Positions 7,733 to 14,474 of a stretch of 34,051 nt of DNA are shown here, piece by piece. The translations under genes and the position numbers were made by a program. The first letter of the stretch is position 1, and each line of letters starts with the position of its first letter. Source of the stretch: Acetobacteraceae bacterium (GTDB taxonomy: Bacteria > Pseudomonadota > Alphaproteobacteria > Acetobacterales > Acetobacteraceae); the NCBI GenBank assembly GCA_020848935.1, contig JADLHF010000253.1, forward strand, positions 1-34,051, given 5' to 3'. The notes under the pieces are model-generated. The model was given only the letters and a program-made list of their open reading frames with translations. It did no database searches and was not told where the DNA came from.

Positions 7733-8672
7733 CCCTGTGATCGACGCCCGCCGACCGGACCGGCTTGTGCGGCGCAGCTTGAACGGCACGACGATGGGCA
7801 CCCGCTATGCGGCGGTGTTCTATGCGCCGGCAACGTTGTGCACCGAAACGCTGGCAGCCGCGCTGTTTGCGGCCGTGGACCGCGTCGACCGGCAGATGTC
7901 GGGCTGGAAACCCTCCTCGGACCTCAACCGCCTGAATGCGGCGCCGGTCGGCGCCTGGCTGGAATTGCCGCCGGAACTGCTGGCGGTGCTGGCGGAAGCG
8001 TTGCGGATCGGCGGGGCCAGTGGCGGTGCCTTCGACATCGGCGTCGGTTCGCTGGTCTCGGCCTGGGGGTTCGGTCCGGCTGCCCGGGCGCCTGACCCGC
8101 AGCTGATCCGTGCCGCCGCCGGGCCGCGCGCGCCCACGATGGCGGCGCTGCAAGTCGATGTGGCGGGGTGGCGCGCCCGCAAGGCGGCGCCGCTGGCGCT
8201 CGATCTGTCGGGTATTGCCAAGGGCTTCGGCGTGGACGAGATGGCGCGGGTCATGGACGGATACGGCATCGCCTCCTGGCTGGTCGGAATCGATGGCGAA
8301 ATGCGCGCGCGCGGCGCGAAGCCGGATGGCGAAGCCTGGGCGGTGGCGCACGAACGCCCGGACCGCCATGCCCGCGGCGCGATGGGCGTGATCGAGCTGT
8401 CGGACATGGCCATCGCGACCTCGGGCAACTACCGGCACTGGGTCGAGATGGACGGCCGCACCGTCTCCCACACGATGCAGCCCGGCACCAACGCCCCGCT
8501 CGAAAACGACATCGCCTCGGTGTCGGTGATTGCGCCGACCTGCATGGCGGCGGATGCCTGGGCGACCGCGCTGCTGGTGCGCGGCGTGGACGCGGGCCTG
8601 ACACTGGCCAAGATGCACGGGCTGGACGCGGTTTTCGTGCGCAACGACGGAACGGTCAGGTCCACGCTCTGA
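7722..8672 (+). CDS. apbE: FAD:protein FMN transferase
   Basis: This 316-residue ApbE-family enzyme transfers FMN from FAD onto Ser/Thr of target proteins. Visible family blocks are GTTMGTRY near the N-terminus, FDIGVGSLV, DLSGIAKGFGVDEMA, SGNYRHWVEMDG, and a C-terminal ADAWATALLV segment with the Mg-binding Asp. Two blocks vary: the usual GG-D/E is GIDGEM, and the usual H-x-x-D-P-x-T-G is SHTMQPGTNAP. The ATG at 7722 lies inside the reductase gene (11-nt overlap); a TTG two codons upstream is the alternative. No signal peptide or lipobox is visible, although the proposed DUF2271 substrate has a Sec signal, so where modification happens is unclear. Confidence 0.9.
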   Translation: MSTDPVIDARRPDRLVRRSLNGTTMGTRYAAVFYAPATLCTETLAAALFAAVDRVDRQMSGWKPSSDLNRLNAAPVGAWLELPPELLAVLAEALRIGGASGGAFDIGVGSLVSAWGFGPAARAPDPQLIRAAAGPRAPTMAALQVDVAGWRARKAAPLALDLSGIAKGFGVDEMARVMDGYGIASWLVGIDGEMRARGAKPDGEAWAVAHERPDRHARGAMGVIELSDMAIATSGNYRHWVEMDGRTVSHTMQPGTNAPLENDIASVSVIAPTCMAADAWATALLVRGVDAGLTLAKMHGLDAVFVRNDGTVRSTL

Positions 8673-8826
8673 CCGCTGCGATTGCAAGACGGCGGCCGGT
8701 CATCGCAACCGGACGGCTGGTCATGCCTGCGCCCGATCCACGGCTGCACCGTGGCGTTCGGGCAGGGCACCCAAGACGGAAATGACGAGCGTCACTCACC
8801 GCCGCGCCTGTCCGACCAGGCGGGCA

Positions 8827-8851
8827 GGGCCAGGGGGAACGTCCCTGGCCC
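8827..8851. terminator. GC-rich hairpin between convergent apbE and aldehyde dehydrogenase genes
   Basis: GGGCCAGGG (8827-8835) pairs perfectly with CCCTGGCCC (8843-8851) across a 7-nt loop, in the gap between two convergent stop codons. There is no proper T-tract, only GCCTTTG on the plus side, so termination is plausible but not certain. Confidence 0.4.
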
Positions 8852-8872
8852 GCCTTTGCTCGCCCACCCTTC

Positions 8873-8900
8873 TTGGCCCGCCTTTCTTGGCCCGCCTTTC
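8873..8900. repeat. Tandem 14-bp direct repeat abutting the aldehyde dehydrogenase stop
   Basis: TTGGCCCGCCTTTC occurs twice head to tail (8873-8886 and 8887-8900), and TGGCCCGCCTTT occurs a third time at 8846-8857 inside and after the hairpin. The second copy ends exactly where the dehydrogenase stop codon begins. It looks like a local slippage duplication. Confidence 0.7.
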
Positions 8901-10331
8901 CTAGGCGGCCTCATATCCCAGCACCGCCTTCACTTCGAGGAACTCGTCCAGCGCCCACTTGCCGTATTCGCGGCCATTGCCGGACTGCTTGTAGCCGCCG
9001 AACGGTGCCGCGGTGTCGCCGACGGGGTAGTTGATGTGGACACCGCCGGCGCGCATTTCGGACGCCACTCGGCGCGCATGCGCGAGGTCGCCCGACTGCA
9101 CATAGGCGGCCAGGCCGTACACCGTGTCGTTGGCCAGCTTGATCGCCTCGGCCTCGTCCTTGTACGGCAGGATGGCGAGCACCGGCCCGAAGATCTCCTC
9201 GCGGGCGATGGTCATGTCGTTGCGCACGCCGGCGAAGACCGTCGGGCGGACATAGTAGCCGCGGTTGAGGTGTTCGGGCCGGCCGGTGCCGCCGGTGACC
9301 AGCTCCGCGCCCTCGTCGATCCCGGCCTGGATCAGGCGTTGGATCTTGTTGAACTGCGCCTCGCTGACCACCGGGCCCAGGTTGGTCTTGGGGTCGGAAA
9401 CGCTGCCGACCACGAGGTTTTCGGCCGTCGTCTTGGCGATCGCCTTGGCCTCGTCATGCCGGTCCGCCGGCACGAACATGCGGGTCGGCGCGTTGCAGGA
9501 CTGGCCGGAATTGCCCATCATGCCCAGCACGCCCTTGGCGACGGCCGTCGGGAAATCGGCGTCCGGCAGCAGGATGTTGGCGGATTTGCCGCCCAGCTCC
9601 TGCGCCACGCGCTTGACCGTCACGGCGGCGGCCTGGGCCACCAGGATGCCGGCGCGGGTGGAGCCGGTGAAGGACATCATGTCGATATCCGGGTGCGACG
9701 ACATGGCGGCACCGACAACGCCGCCCTCGCCCTGGATCATGTTGTAGACGCCCTTGGGCACGCCGGCGGCATGCATCACCTCGGAAAAGATGATGGCGTT
9801 CAGCGGCGCGATCTCGGACGGCTTCAGCACCATGGTGCAGCCGGCGGCGATGGCGGGCGCCACCTTGCAGACGATCTGGTTGATCGGCCAGTTCCACGGC
9901 GTGATCAGGCCGACGACGCCGATCGCCTCCTTGGCGATCATCGTGGTGCCCTGCACTTCCTCGAACCTGTAGCTCTCCAGCACCTGGATCATGCGGGTCA
10001 GGTGGGCGATGCCGGTGGCGGACTGGCGCTCGTAGGACAGGGTCTTGGGCGCGCCCATCTCGCGCGACAGGATGTCGGCGATGTCCTGGCGGCGCTTGGT
10101 GTACTCGGCCAGGATGGCGCGCAGCAGGTCCAGCCGCTCGGCGCGGGTGGTGCGCGAGAAGGCGGGGAAGGCCGCCTTGGCGGCAGCCACCGCGCGATCC
10201 ACGTCGGCAGCGCCACCGAGGGCAATCCTGGTGAAGGCTTCCTCCGTCGACGGATCGATCACATCGAACAGGGCAGGTTGCAGCGGGGCGACCCACGCCC
10301 CGTTCACGTAGTGCTGCTGTTCATGCGGCAT
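8901..10331 (-). CDS. NAD(P)-dependent aldehyde dehydrogenase
   Basis: This 476-residue ALDH superfamily enzyme oxidises an aldehyde to its acid. Key features are TPWNWPIN (substrate/cofactor Asn region), FTGSTRAG (dinucleotide turn), general base E245 in QELGGK and nucleophile C279 in NSGQSCNAP. The E-to-C spacing of 34 residues is the family norm. The closing PFGGYKQSGNGREYG block is intact. The ATG at 10331 has a strong AGGAGG about 8 nt upstream; the frame extending to 10439 is Arg/Pro-rich and crosses the likely promoter. The substrate is unknown, and the neighbouring catabolic genes suggest carbon-source breakdown. It converges on apbE. Confidence 0.92.
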   Translation of the reverse strand: MPHEQQHYVNGAWVAPLQPALFDVIDPSTEEAFTRIALGGAADVDRAVAAAKAAFPAFSRTTRAERLDLLRAILAEYTKRRQDIADILSREMGAPKTLSYERQSATGIAHLTRMIQVLESYRFEEVQGTTMIAKEAIGVVGLITPWNWPINQIVCKVAPAIAAGCTMVLKPSEIAPLNAIIFSEVMHAAGVPKGVYNMIQGEGGVVGAAMSSHPDIDMMSFTGSTRAGILVAQAAAVTVKRVAQELGGKSANILLPDADFPTAVAKGVLGMMGNSGQSCNAPTRMFVPADRHDEAKAIAKTTAENLVVGSVSDPKTNLGPVVSEAQFNKIQRLIQAGIDEGAELVTGGTGRPEHLNRGYYVRPTVFAGVRNDMTIAREEIFGPVLAILPYKDEAEAIKLANDTVYGLAAYVQSGDLAHARRVASEMRAGGVHINYPVGDTAAPFGGYKQSGNGREYGKWALDEFLEVKAVLGYEAA

Positions 10332-10415
10332 GTCGAGATCCTCCTGTGGGTGACGGGTCCGGTCGGGCGCGGCGTTCGATCGCCAGCCGCTCCCTCGTCC
10401 CGGCGGTGTGAACGT

Positions 10416-10444
10416 TATATACATATGGACACAGCGCAACGCAA
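10416..10444 (-). promoter_or_regulatory. Candidate promoter for the aldehyde dehydrogenase
   Basis: On the minus strand TTGCGT (10444-10439) and TATATA (10421-10416) are separated by 17 nt. They lie in a short AT-rich island that stands out from the GC-rich surroundings. A start site near 10409 would leave a leader of about 78 nt. The -35 match is weak and the -10 match is fair. Confidence 0.4.
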
Positions 10445-10490
10445 AGCCACCCCCAAGGAAGCCGTTCCTCCCGGTTGAGGCGAATTCCCA

Positions 10491-10687
10491 TCATGCCCTT
10501 GTGCGGCGCCCGGCCGTTGCCGCCAGCTGTTCCGCATTGAGCGAGTTGGGTTGTGCGCTGGTCCCGGCCGCGCAACGGTGTGTGGCGGACCCCGACCGCG
10601 TCGCGGCGTGGGTCGCGGGCGGCTGCGGTTCGGTTACCGCTCGGCGGCTTGGTCGAGCTTGGCTTTGGCGGCATTCCGCTTTGGCAT
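10491..10687 (-). pseudogene. Possible frameshifted remnant of a small basic protein
   Basis: From ATG at 10687 (AAAGGG upstream) the frame reads MPKRNAAKAKLDQAAER and then stops. A neighbouring frame continues through the region and ends with TSAQPNSLNAEQLAATAG and a stop at 10493. Both segments look like natural protein, in contrast to the Arg/Pro-rich noise around them. A single indel could have split a gene of about 65 codons. I do not recognise the family, and chance is a real alternative. Confidence 0.22.
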
Positions 10688-10831
10688 GTTCGCCCTTTTC
10701 AGGTCGACGCGGCGGGCATCGCGCGCCAATCGACGGGGCACAGCCTCCGCGCTGGCGGCGGTGCCATGATCCGCATCGTGTTCCGACGGCAGGCTGGCCG
10801 TTCGGCGGTGCCGAACTTCCCGGATGGGCGC

Positions 10832-12385
10832 TTACGGCAGGTAGGGCAGGCCGGGCACCCCGACCTGGCTCTGCAACAGCCGCTGCGCATCGTGCACGAA
10901 CTCCACCATCTTCTGCCGCGTGGTGCGCGGGTCGATGATGTCCTGCCCGGTCGACTCGGCGGTCAGGAACGGCGAGGCCAGGGCCTGCAACCGCGCCTCG
11001 ATCTCGGCCTTCTTCGCCGCGGGGTCGGGCGCATTGGCGATCTCGCGCCGATACGCCGCCGCCACGCCGCCGGTGATGTGCATGCTGCCCCAGTTGGCGG
11101 ACGGCCAGGCGTAGCGGCGGAACATGCCGGAGGGGCGGTGGTGGCACTGCCCGGCCACCCCGTAGAGCTTGCCCAGCACGATGGTCAGCCACGGCATCCG
11201 CGTGGAGCATACGGTCGCCACCATCCGCGCCCCGGCGCGCTCGATGCCCTGGCGCTCCGCCTCCGGCCCCACCATGAATCCGGGCTCGTCGGCCAGCGAG
11301 ATCAGCGGCAGGTGGAACAGGTCGCACAACCCCATCAGCCGCATCGCCTTCGACCCGGCCGCGACGTCGGTGGAGCCGCCATTGTAGCGCGGGTTGTTGA
11401 TCATGATGCCGACCGGGAAGCCGTCCACCCGTGCGAGGCCAAGGATGCGCGCACGGCCATAGAGCGGGGAGATCTCGAAGAAGCTGCCCTTGTCCACCAC
11501 GGCGTTCAGCACCTTGCGCGCGTCGTAGGTGGCGCGCTTGTTCTTCGGCATGGCGCTGAGCAGGGATTCCTCGACACGCTCGGGGTCGTCGGTGATCGGC
11601 CCGCGCGGCGCCATTTCGCCGACACTGGAGGGCAGGTAGGACAGGAAGCGGCGGATCTGGTCGAAGGCGTCCTGTTCGGTTTCGGCGACGTTGTCGATGC
11701 AGCCCGAGATCCTGGTGTGGATGTGGTCGCCGCCGAGCTCCTCCTTGGTGATATCCAGGTCGAGCGCCGCCTTCACCACCGGCGGGCCGCCCGGGAAGAT
11801 CTGGGAGATGCCTTTGACCATGACATTGAAATGGGCGAGGCAGGCCTGGATCGCCGGCAGCCCGGCGACCGAGCCGAGCACGGCGGAGACCGAGGGCACC
11901 AGGTTCAGCAGCTTGACCTCCAGATGGGTCCACTGGTTGCCGTCGGGCAGGTAGGTGCGGCCGTAATCCTCGAAGGTGCGCACCGAGCCGCCGGCGGCGT
12001 CGAGCAGGCGGATGAAGGGCAGCCGCCACTCGATGGCGCGCTCGGCGGCCGACAGCTCCTGGCCCATGCCGCCATGGTTGCCGCCGGAGCCGCCGCGCAC
12101 GGTGAAGTCGCCGGCGGTGGCCACCACCTTGCGGCCGTCGAGCTTCATCGTGCCGGTGACGAAGGCCTTCGGCAGGAAATGCTTGAGCTTGCCACCCTCA
12201 TAGGTGCCGTGGCCGGTCAGGCCCATGAACTCGTTGAAGCTGCCGGGATCGGCCAGGGCTGCGATGCGCTCGCGCACCAGCAGCTTGCCGTTCTGGCGCT
12301 GGCGGGCGATGCCCTCGGCCCCGCCCATCGCTTCGGCCATCGTCTGGCGCTGCTTGAGCTCGTCGATTTCTGCCTGCCAGGACAT
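10832..12385 (-). CDS. Acyl-CoA carboxylase carboxyltransferase (biotin-dependent, beta-type)
   Basis: This 517-residue crotonase-fold carboxyltransferase has the tandem N and C domains of the PccB/AccD-like family. Landmarks are RERIAALADPGSF, GGSGGNHGGMG, the GPPVVKAAL acyl-CoA region, a central PLYGRARILGLARVDG, NNPRYNGGSTD, and a late MHITGGVAAAYRREIA segment. It should transfer CO2 from carboxybiotin to an acyl-CoA. No biotin carboxylase or biotin carrier gene is adjacent, so the partner is elsewhere or the enzyme works differently. The ATG at 12385 has GGAAGGA upstream; the frame extending to 12487 crosses the operator-like palindrome. It is divergent from the ThDP enzyme gene. Confidence 0.88.
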   Translation of the reverse strand: MSWQAEIDELKQRQTMAEAMGGAEGIARQRQNGKLLVRERIAALADPGSFNEFMGLTGHGTYEGGKLKHFLPKAFVTGTMKLDGRKVVATAGDFTVRGGSGGNHGGMGQELSAAERAIEWRLPFIRLLDAAGGSVRTFEDYGRTYLPDGNQWTHLEVKLLNLVPSVSAVLGSVAGLPAIQACLAHFNVMVKGISQIFPGGPPVVKAALDLDITKEELGGDHIHTRISGCIDNVAETEQDAFDQIRRFLSYLPSSVGEMAPRGPITDDPERVEESLLSAMPKNKRATYDARKVLNAVVDKGSFFEISPLYGRARILGLARVDGFPVGIMINNPRYNGGSTDVAAGSKAMRLMGLCDLFHLPLISLADEPGFMVGPEAERQGIERAGARMVATVCSTRMPWLTIVLGKLYGVAGQCHHRPSGMFRRYAWPSANWGSMHITGGVAAAYRREIANAPDPAAKKAEIEARLQALASPFLTAESTGQDIIDPRTTRQKMVEFVHDAQRLLQSQVGVPGLPYLP

Positions 12386-12415
12386 GGTGTTTTCCTTCCT
12401 CATCGCCCGCGCGGA

Positions 12416-12457
12416 ATTGTCGACAATAATTTGACGCCTGCCGGCGCCGCACCGCAA
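12416..12457 (-). promoter_or_regulatory. Carboxyltransferase promoter with palindromic operator
   Basis: On the minus strand TTGCGG (12457-12452) and TCAAAT (12434-12429) form a 17-nt-spaced promoter candidate. Immediately downstream is the perfect 12-bp palindrome ATTGTCGACAAT (12416-12427), placed where a repressor would block initiation. TTGT-n2-ACAA centres resemble sites of GntR/FCD-type repressors; that assignment is inference. A similar site lies before the ABC transporter genes. Confidence 0.45.
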
Positions 12458-12543
12458 GGGGCCGCGTGACCGGCAGCCGCCATTCACGCCGCCCGCCTTC
12501 CGTGCGACGATCCCGGCCGGGACAGGAAACCAAGGAGCAAGAC

Positions 12544-14166
12544 ATGCCTCGCATGACCGGTGGCGACGCCATCGTCGATTCCCTGCTGCGCCACGGCGTT
12601 GACACCATCTTCGGCCTGCCGGGCGTGCAGATGTACGGGTTGTTCGACGCCTTCGCCCGCAACGCCAACCAGCTGCGCGTGCTCAATGCCCGCCACGAGC
12701 AGACCACCGCCTACATGGCGCTGGGCTATGCGCAATCCACCGGCAAGCCCGCGGCCTTCACCGTGGTCCCAGGCCCGGGCCTGATGAACACCATGGGTGC
12801 CATGCTCACCGCCTGGGGAGTGAACGCGCCGATCATGTGCATCACCGGCCAGGTGCCCAGCGCGCTGATCGGCCATGGCCGCGGCCAGCTGCACGAAATG
12901 CCGGACCAATTGGCAACGCTGAAGAGCATGCTGAAATTCGCCGAACGCATCGAGCACCCCACCGATGCGCCACAGGTGATGGCCCGCGCGTTCCAGGCGA
13001 TGACCTCCGGCCGCCCCGGCCCCGTCGCCGTCGAGATGCCGTGGGACATGTTCCCGGCCGCCGCGGACGTGACCCCGATGGACCCGCTGGGCCGGCGGAC
13101 AAACCCGGTGCCTGACCCGGAAAGGATTTCGGCGCTCGCCAAGCTGGTGGACGCGGCGAAGTTCCCGATCATCTGGGTCGGCGGCGGCGCCAACGAGGCC
13201 GGCGCCGAGGTGCTGGCGCTCGCGGAGAAGATCGGCGCGCCGGTGGTCTCGTTCCGCACCGGCAAGGGCGTGGTGGACAGCCGCCATCCCCTCTCGCTGG
13301 GCACCGTCGCCGGCTTCGAGCTTTGGGACAAATGCGACCTGCTGATCGGCATCGGCACGCGCCTGGACGTGCCGCTGACCCGCTGGGCGCCGGCGCCCGC
13401 CGGCCTGAAGATCGCCCGCATCGACATCGACGCCGCCGAGCATCGCCGCCTGACCGTGGATGTGCCGATCGTGGCGGATGCAGCCGACGGGGCCCGCGCC
13501 CTGGCCGCGGCGGTGGCCAGGAACCCCGGCACCGACCGCCGCGCCGCCATTGCCGCCGCCAAGGCCTCCGCCCTGGCACAGATCGCCAAGGCGCAGCCGC
13601 AATTCGGCCTGGTCGAAGCCATCCGCGACGCGGTCGGCGAAGACGGGCTGATCGTCGACGAGGTGACCCAGGTCGCCTACATCGCCTGGTACGGCCTGCC
13701 GGTCTACAAGCCCCGCACCATGATCACCTCCGGCTTCAACGGCACGCTGGGCTACGGCTTCCCGACGGCATTGGGCGTGAAGGTCGCCCACCCCGACCGG
13801 CCCGTGGTCTCGATCTGCGGCGATGGCGGCTTCCTGTTCGGTGGCTCCGACCTCGCCACCGCCATGCAGTTCGGCATCAACCTGGTGACCGTGGTGGTCA
13901 ACAACGCCAGCTACGGCAACGTGCTGCGCGACCAGAAGCGCCTGTTCGACGGCCGGCATTCCGGCTCGGTGCTGACCAACCCGGACTTCGTCGCCTACGC
14001 CCGCGCCTTCGGTGCCGGCGCCTGGCGGGTGGAAGACGCCGCCGGACTGAAGCGCGCCCTGGCCGAAGCGCTGGCCTCGAACGCTCCGGCATTGATCGAA
14101 GTGGTGTCGGATATCACCAAGGATTACCCGCCCTCGGAGTTCCATCAGCCGAAGCGGAGGCAGTAA
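12544..14166 (+). CDS. ThDP-dependent acetolactate synthase-like enzyme
   Basis: This 540-residue protein has the three-domain layout of the acetolactate synthase/benzoylformate decarboxylase superfamily. The N-terminal pyrimidine-binding domain has catalytic E52 in NARHEQTTAYMA, the central domain has WVGGGANEAGAE, and the C-terminal domain has G426-D-G and the following VVVNNASYGN for ThDP/Mg binding. The ATG at 12544 has AAGGAG about 5 nt upstream. No small regulatory subunit gene is adjacent, which argues against a biosynthetic IlvB. A catabolic 2-oxo acid decarboxylase, carboligase or lyase is more likely, but the substrate cannot be read. Neighbours are the divergent carboxyltransferase and a downstream ABC importer. 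Confidence 0.88.
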   Translation: MPRMTGGDAIVDSLLRHGVDTIFGLPGVQMYGLFDAFARNANQLRVLNARHEQTTAYMALGYAQSTGKPAAFTVVPGPGLMNTMGAMLTAWGVNAPIMCITGQVPSALIGHGRGQLHEMPDQLATLKSMLKFAERIEHPTDAPQVMARAFQAMTSGRPGPVAVEMPWDMFPAAADVTPMDPLGRRTNPVPDPERISALAKLVDAAKFPIIWVGGGANEAGAEVLALAEKIGAPVVSFRTGKGVVDSRHPLSLGTVAGFELWDKCDLLIGIGTRLDVPLTRWAPAPAGLKIARIDIDAAEHRRLTVDVPIVADAADGARALAAAVARNPGTDRRAAIAAAKASALAQIAKAQPQFGLVEAIRDAVGEDGLIVDEVTQVAYIAWYGLPVYKPRTMITSGFNGTLGYGFPTALGVKVAHPDRPVVSICGDGGFLFGGSDLATAMQFGINLVTVVVNNASYGNVLRDQKRLFDGRHSGSVLTNPDFVAYARAFGAGAWRVEDAAGLKRALAEALASNAPALIEVVSDITKDYPPSEFHQPKRRQ

Positions 14167-14180
14167 GGAGAAGGGCAGGG

Positions 14181-14311
14181 AGGGTGTTCTTTTTTGAAAA
14201 AAAGAACCAAAAAACTTTCATTCCTTGTTCGTGGGGTGGCACCGCTGTCGGCGAATGCTCCAATGATGAAGGTCTTTTTGCTTCTTTTTCTTCAGAATAA
14301 GAAGACCTTCC
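14181..14311 (+). repeat. AT-hairpin palindromic element, copy 1
   Basis: The left hairpin pairs GTTCTTTTTT (14186-14195) with AAAAAAGAAC (to 14207). The right hairpin pairs CTTCTTTTTC (14281-14290) with GAATAAGAAG (14295-14304) over a TTCA loop; one base in its right arm differs from the other copies. The outer arm GAAGGTC before the right hairpin also pairs with GACCTTC after it. The centre is GC-rich. It sits between two plus-strand genes, about 15 nt after the ThDP enzyme stop. Confidence 0.9.
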
Positions 14312-14359
14312 TGCCTTTTTTGGCCCGCCTCCCGGTGTCCGTCAGGCGCCACACTGTCA

Positions 14360-14371
14360 TTTGTTGACAAT
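14360..14371. promoter_or_regulatory. Operator-like site upstream of the ABC importer genes
   Basis: TTTGTTGACAAT matches the carboxyltransferase operator ATTGTCGACAAT at 10 of 12 positions. It includes a consensus -35 hexamer TTGACA (14364-14369) directed at the importer genes, but no good -10 lies 16-18 nt further on. It starts 115 nt before the importer ATG. Confidence 0.4.
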
Positions 14372-14474
14372 GTTCGCTTGACGGGGCGGGCGGCAGGCTC
14401 GCAGTCTGGCCGCCCGACTGCCGGCGTCCGCGACGAATGCGGCTGGGCCGGCCCAGACAACGGAGGAGCCGGTC

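Larger units (their letters stand above)
10332..10831. other. 500-bp gap between aldehyde dehydrogenase and carboxyltransferase genes
   Basis: The gap holds the likely aldehyde dehydrogenase promoter (10416-10444) and a possible broken small gene (10491-10687), both listed separately. The remaining sequence to 10831, next to the carboxyltransferase stop, shows no gene I can support. Confidence 0.5.
14164..14474. other. Gap between the ThDP enzyme and ABC importer genes
   Basis: The gap contains repeat copy 1 (14181-14311) and then about 160 bp with the operator-like site at 14360-14371. I see no gene in it. Confidence 0.6.

Noticed and set aside
14182-14300. Small proteins encoded in the AT-hairpin elements (for example FFFEKKNQKTF-like peptides)
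   Set aside because: The reading frames follow from the A/T hairpins, occur in both orientations, lack ribosome-binding sites and merge with unrelated flanks.
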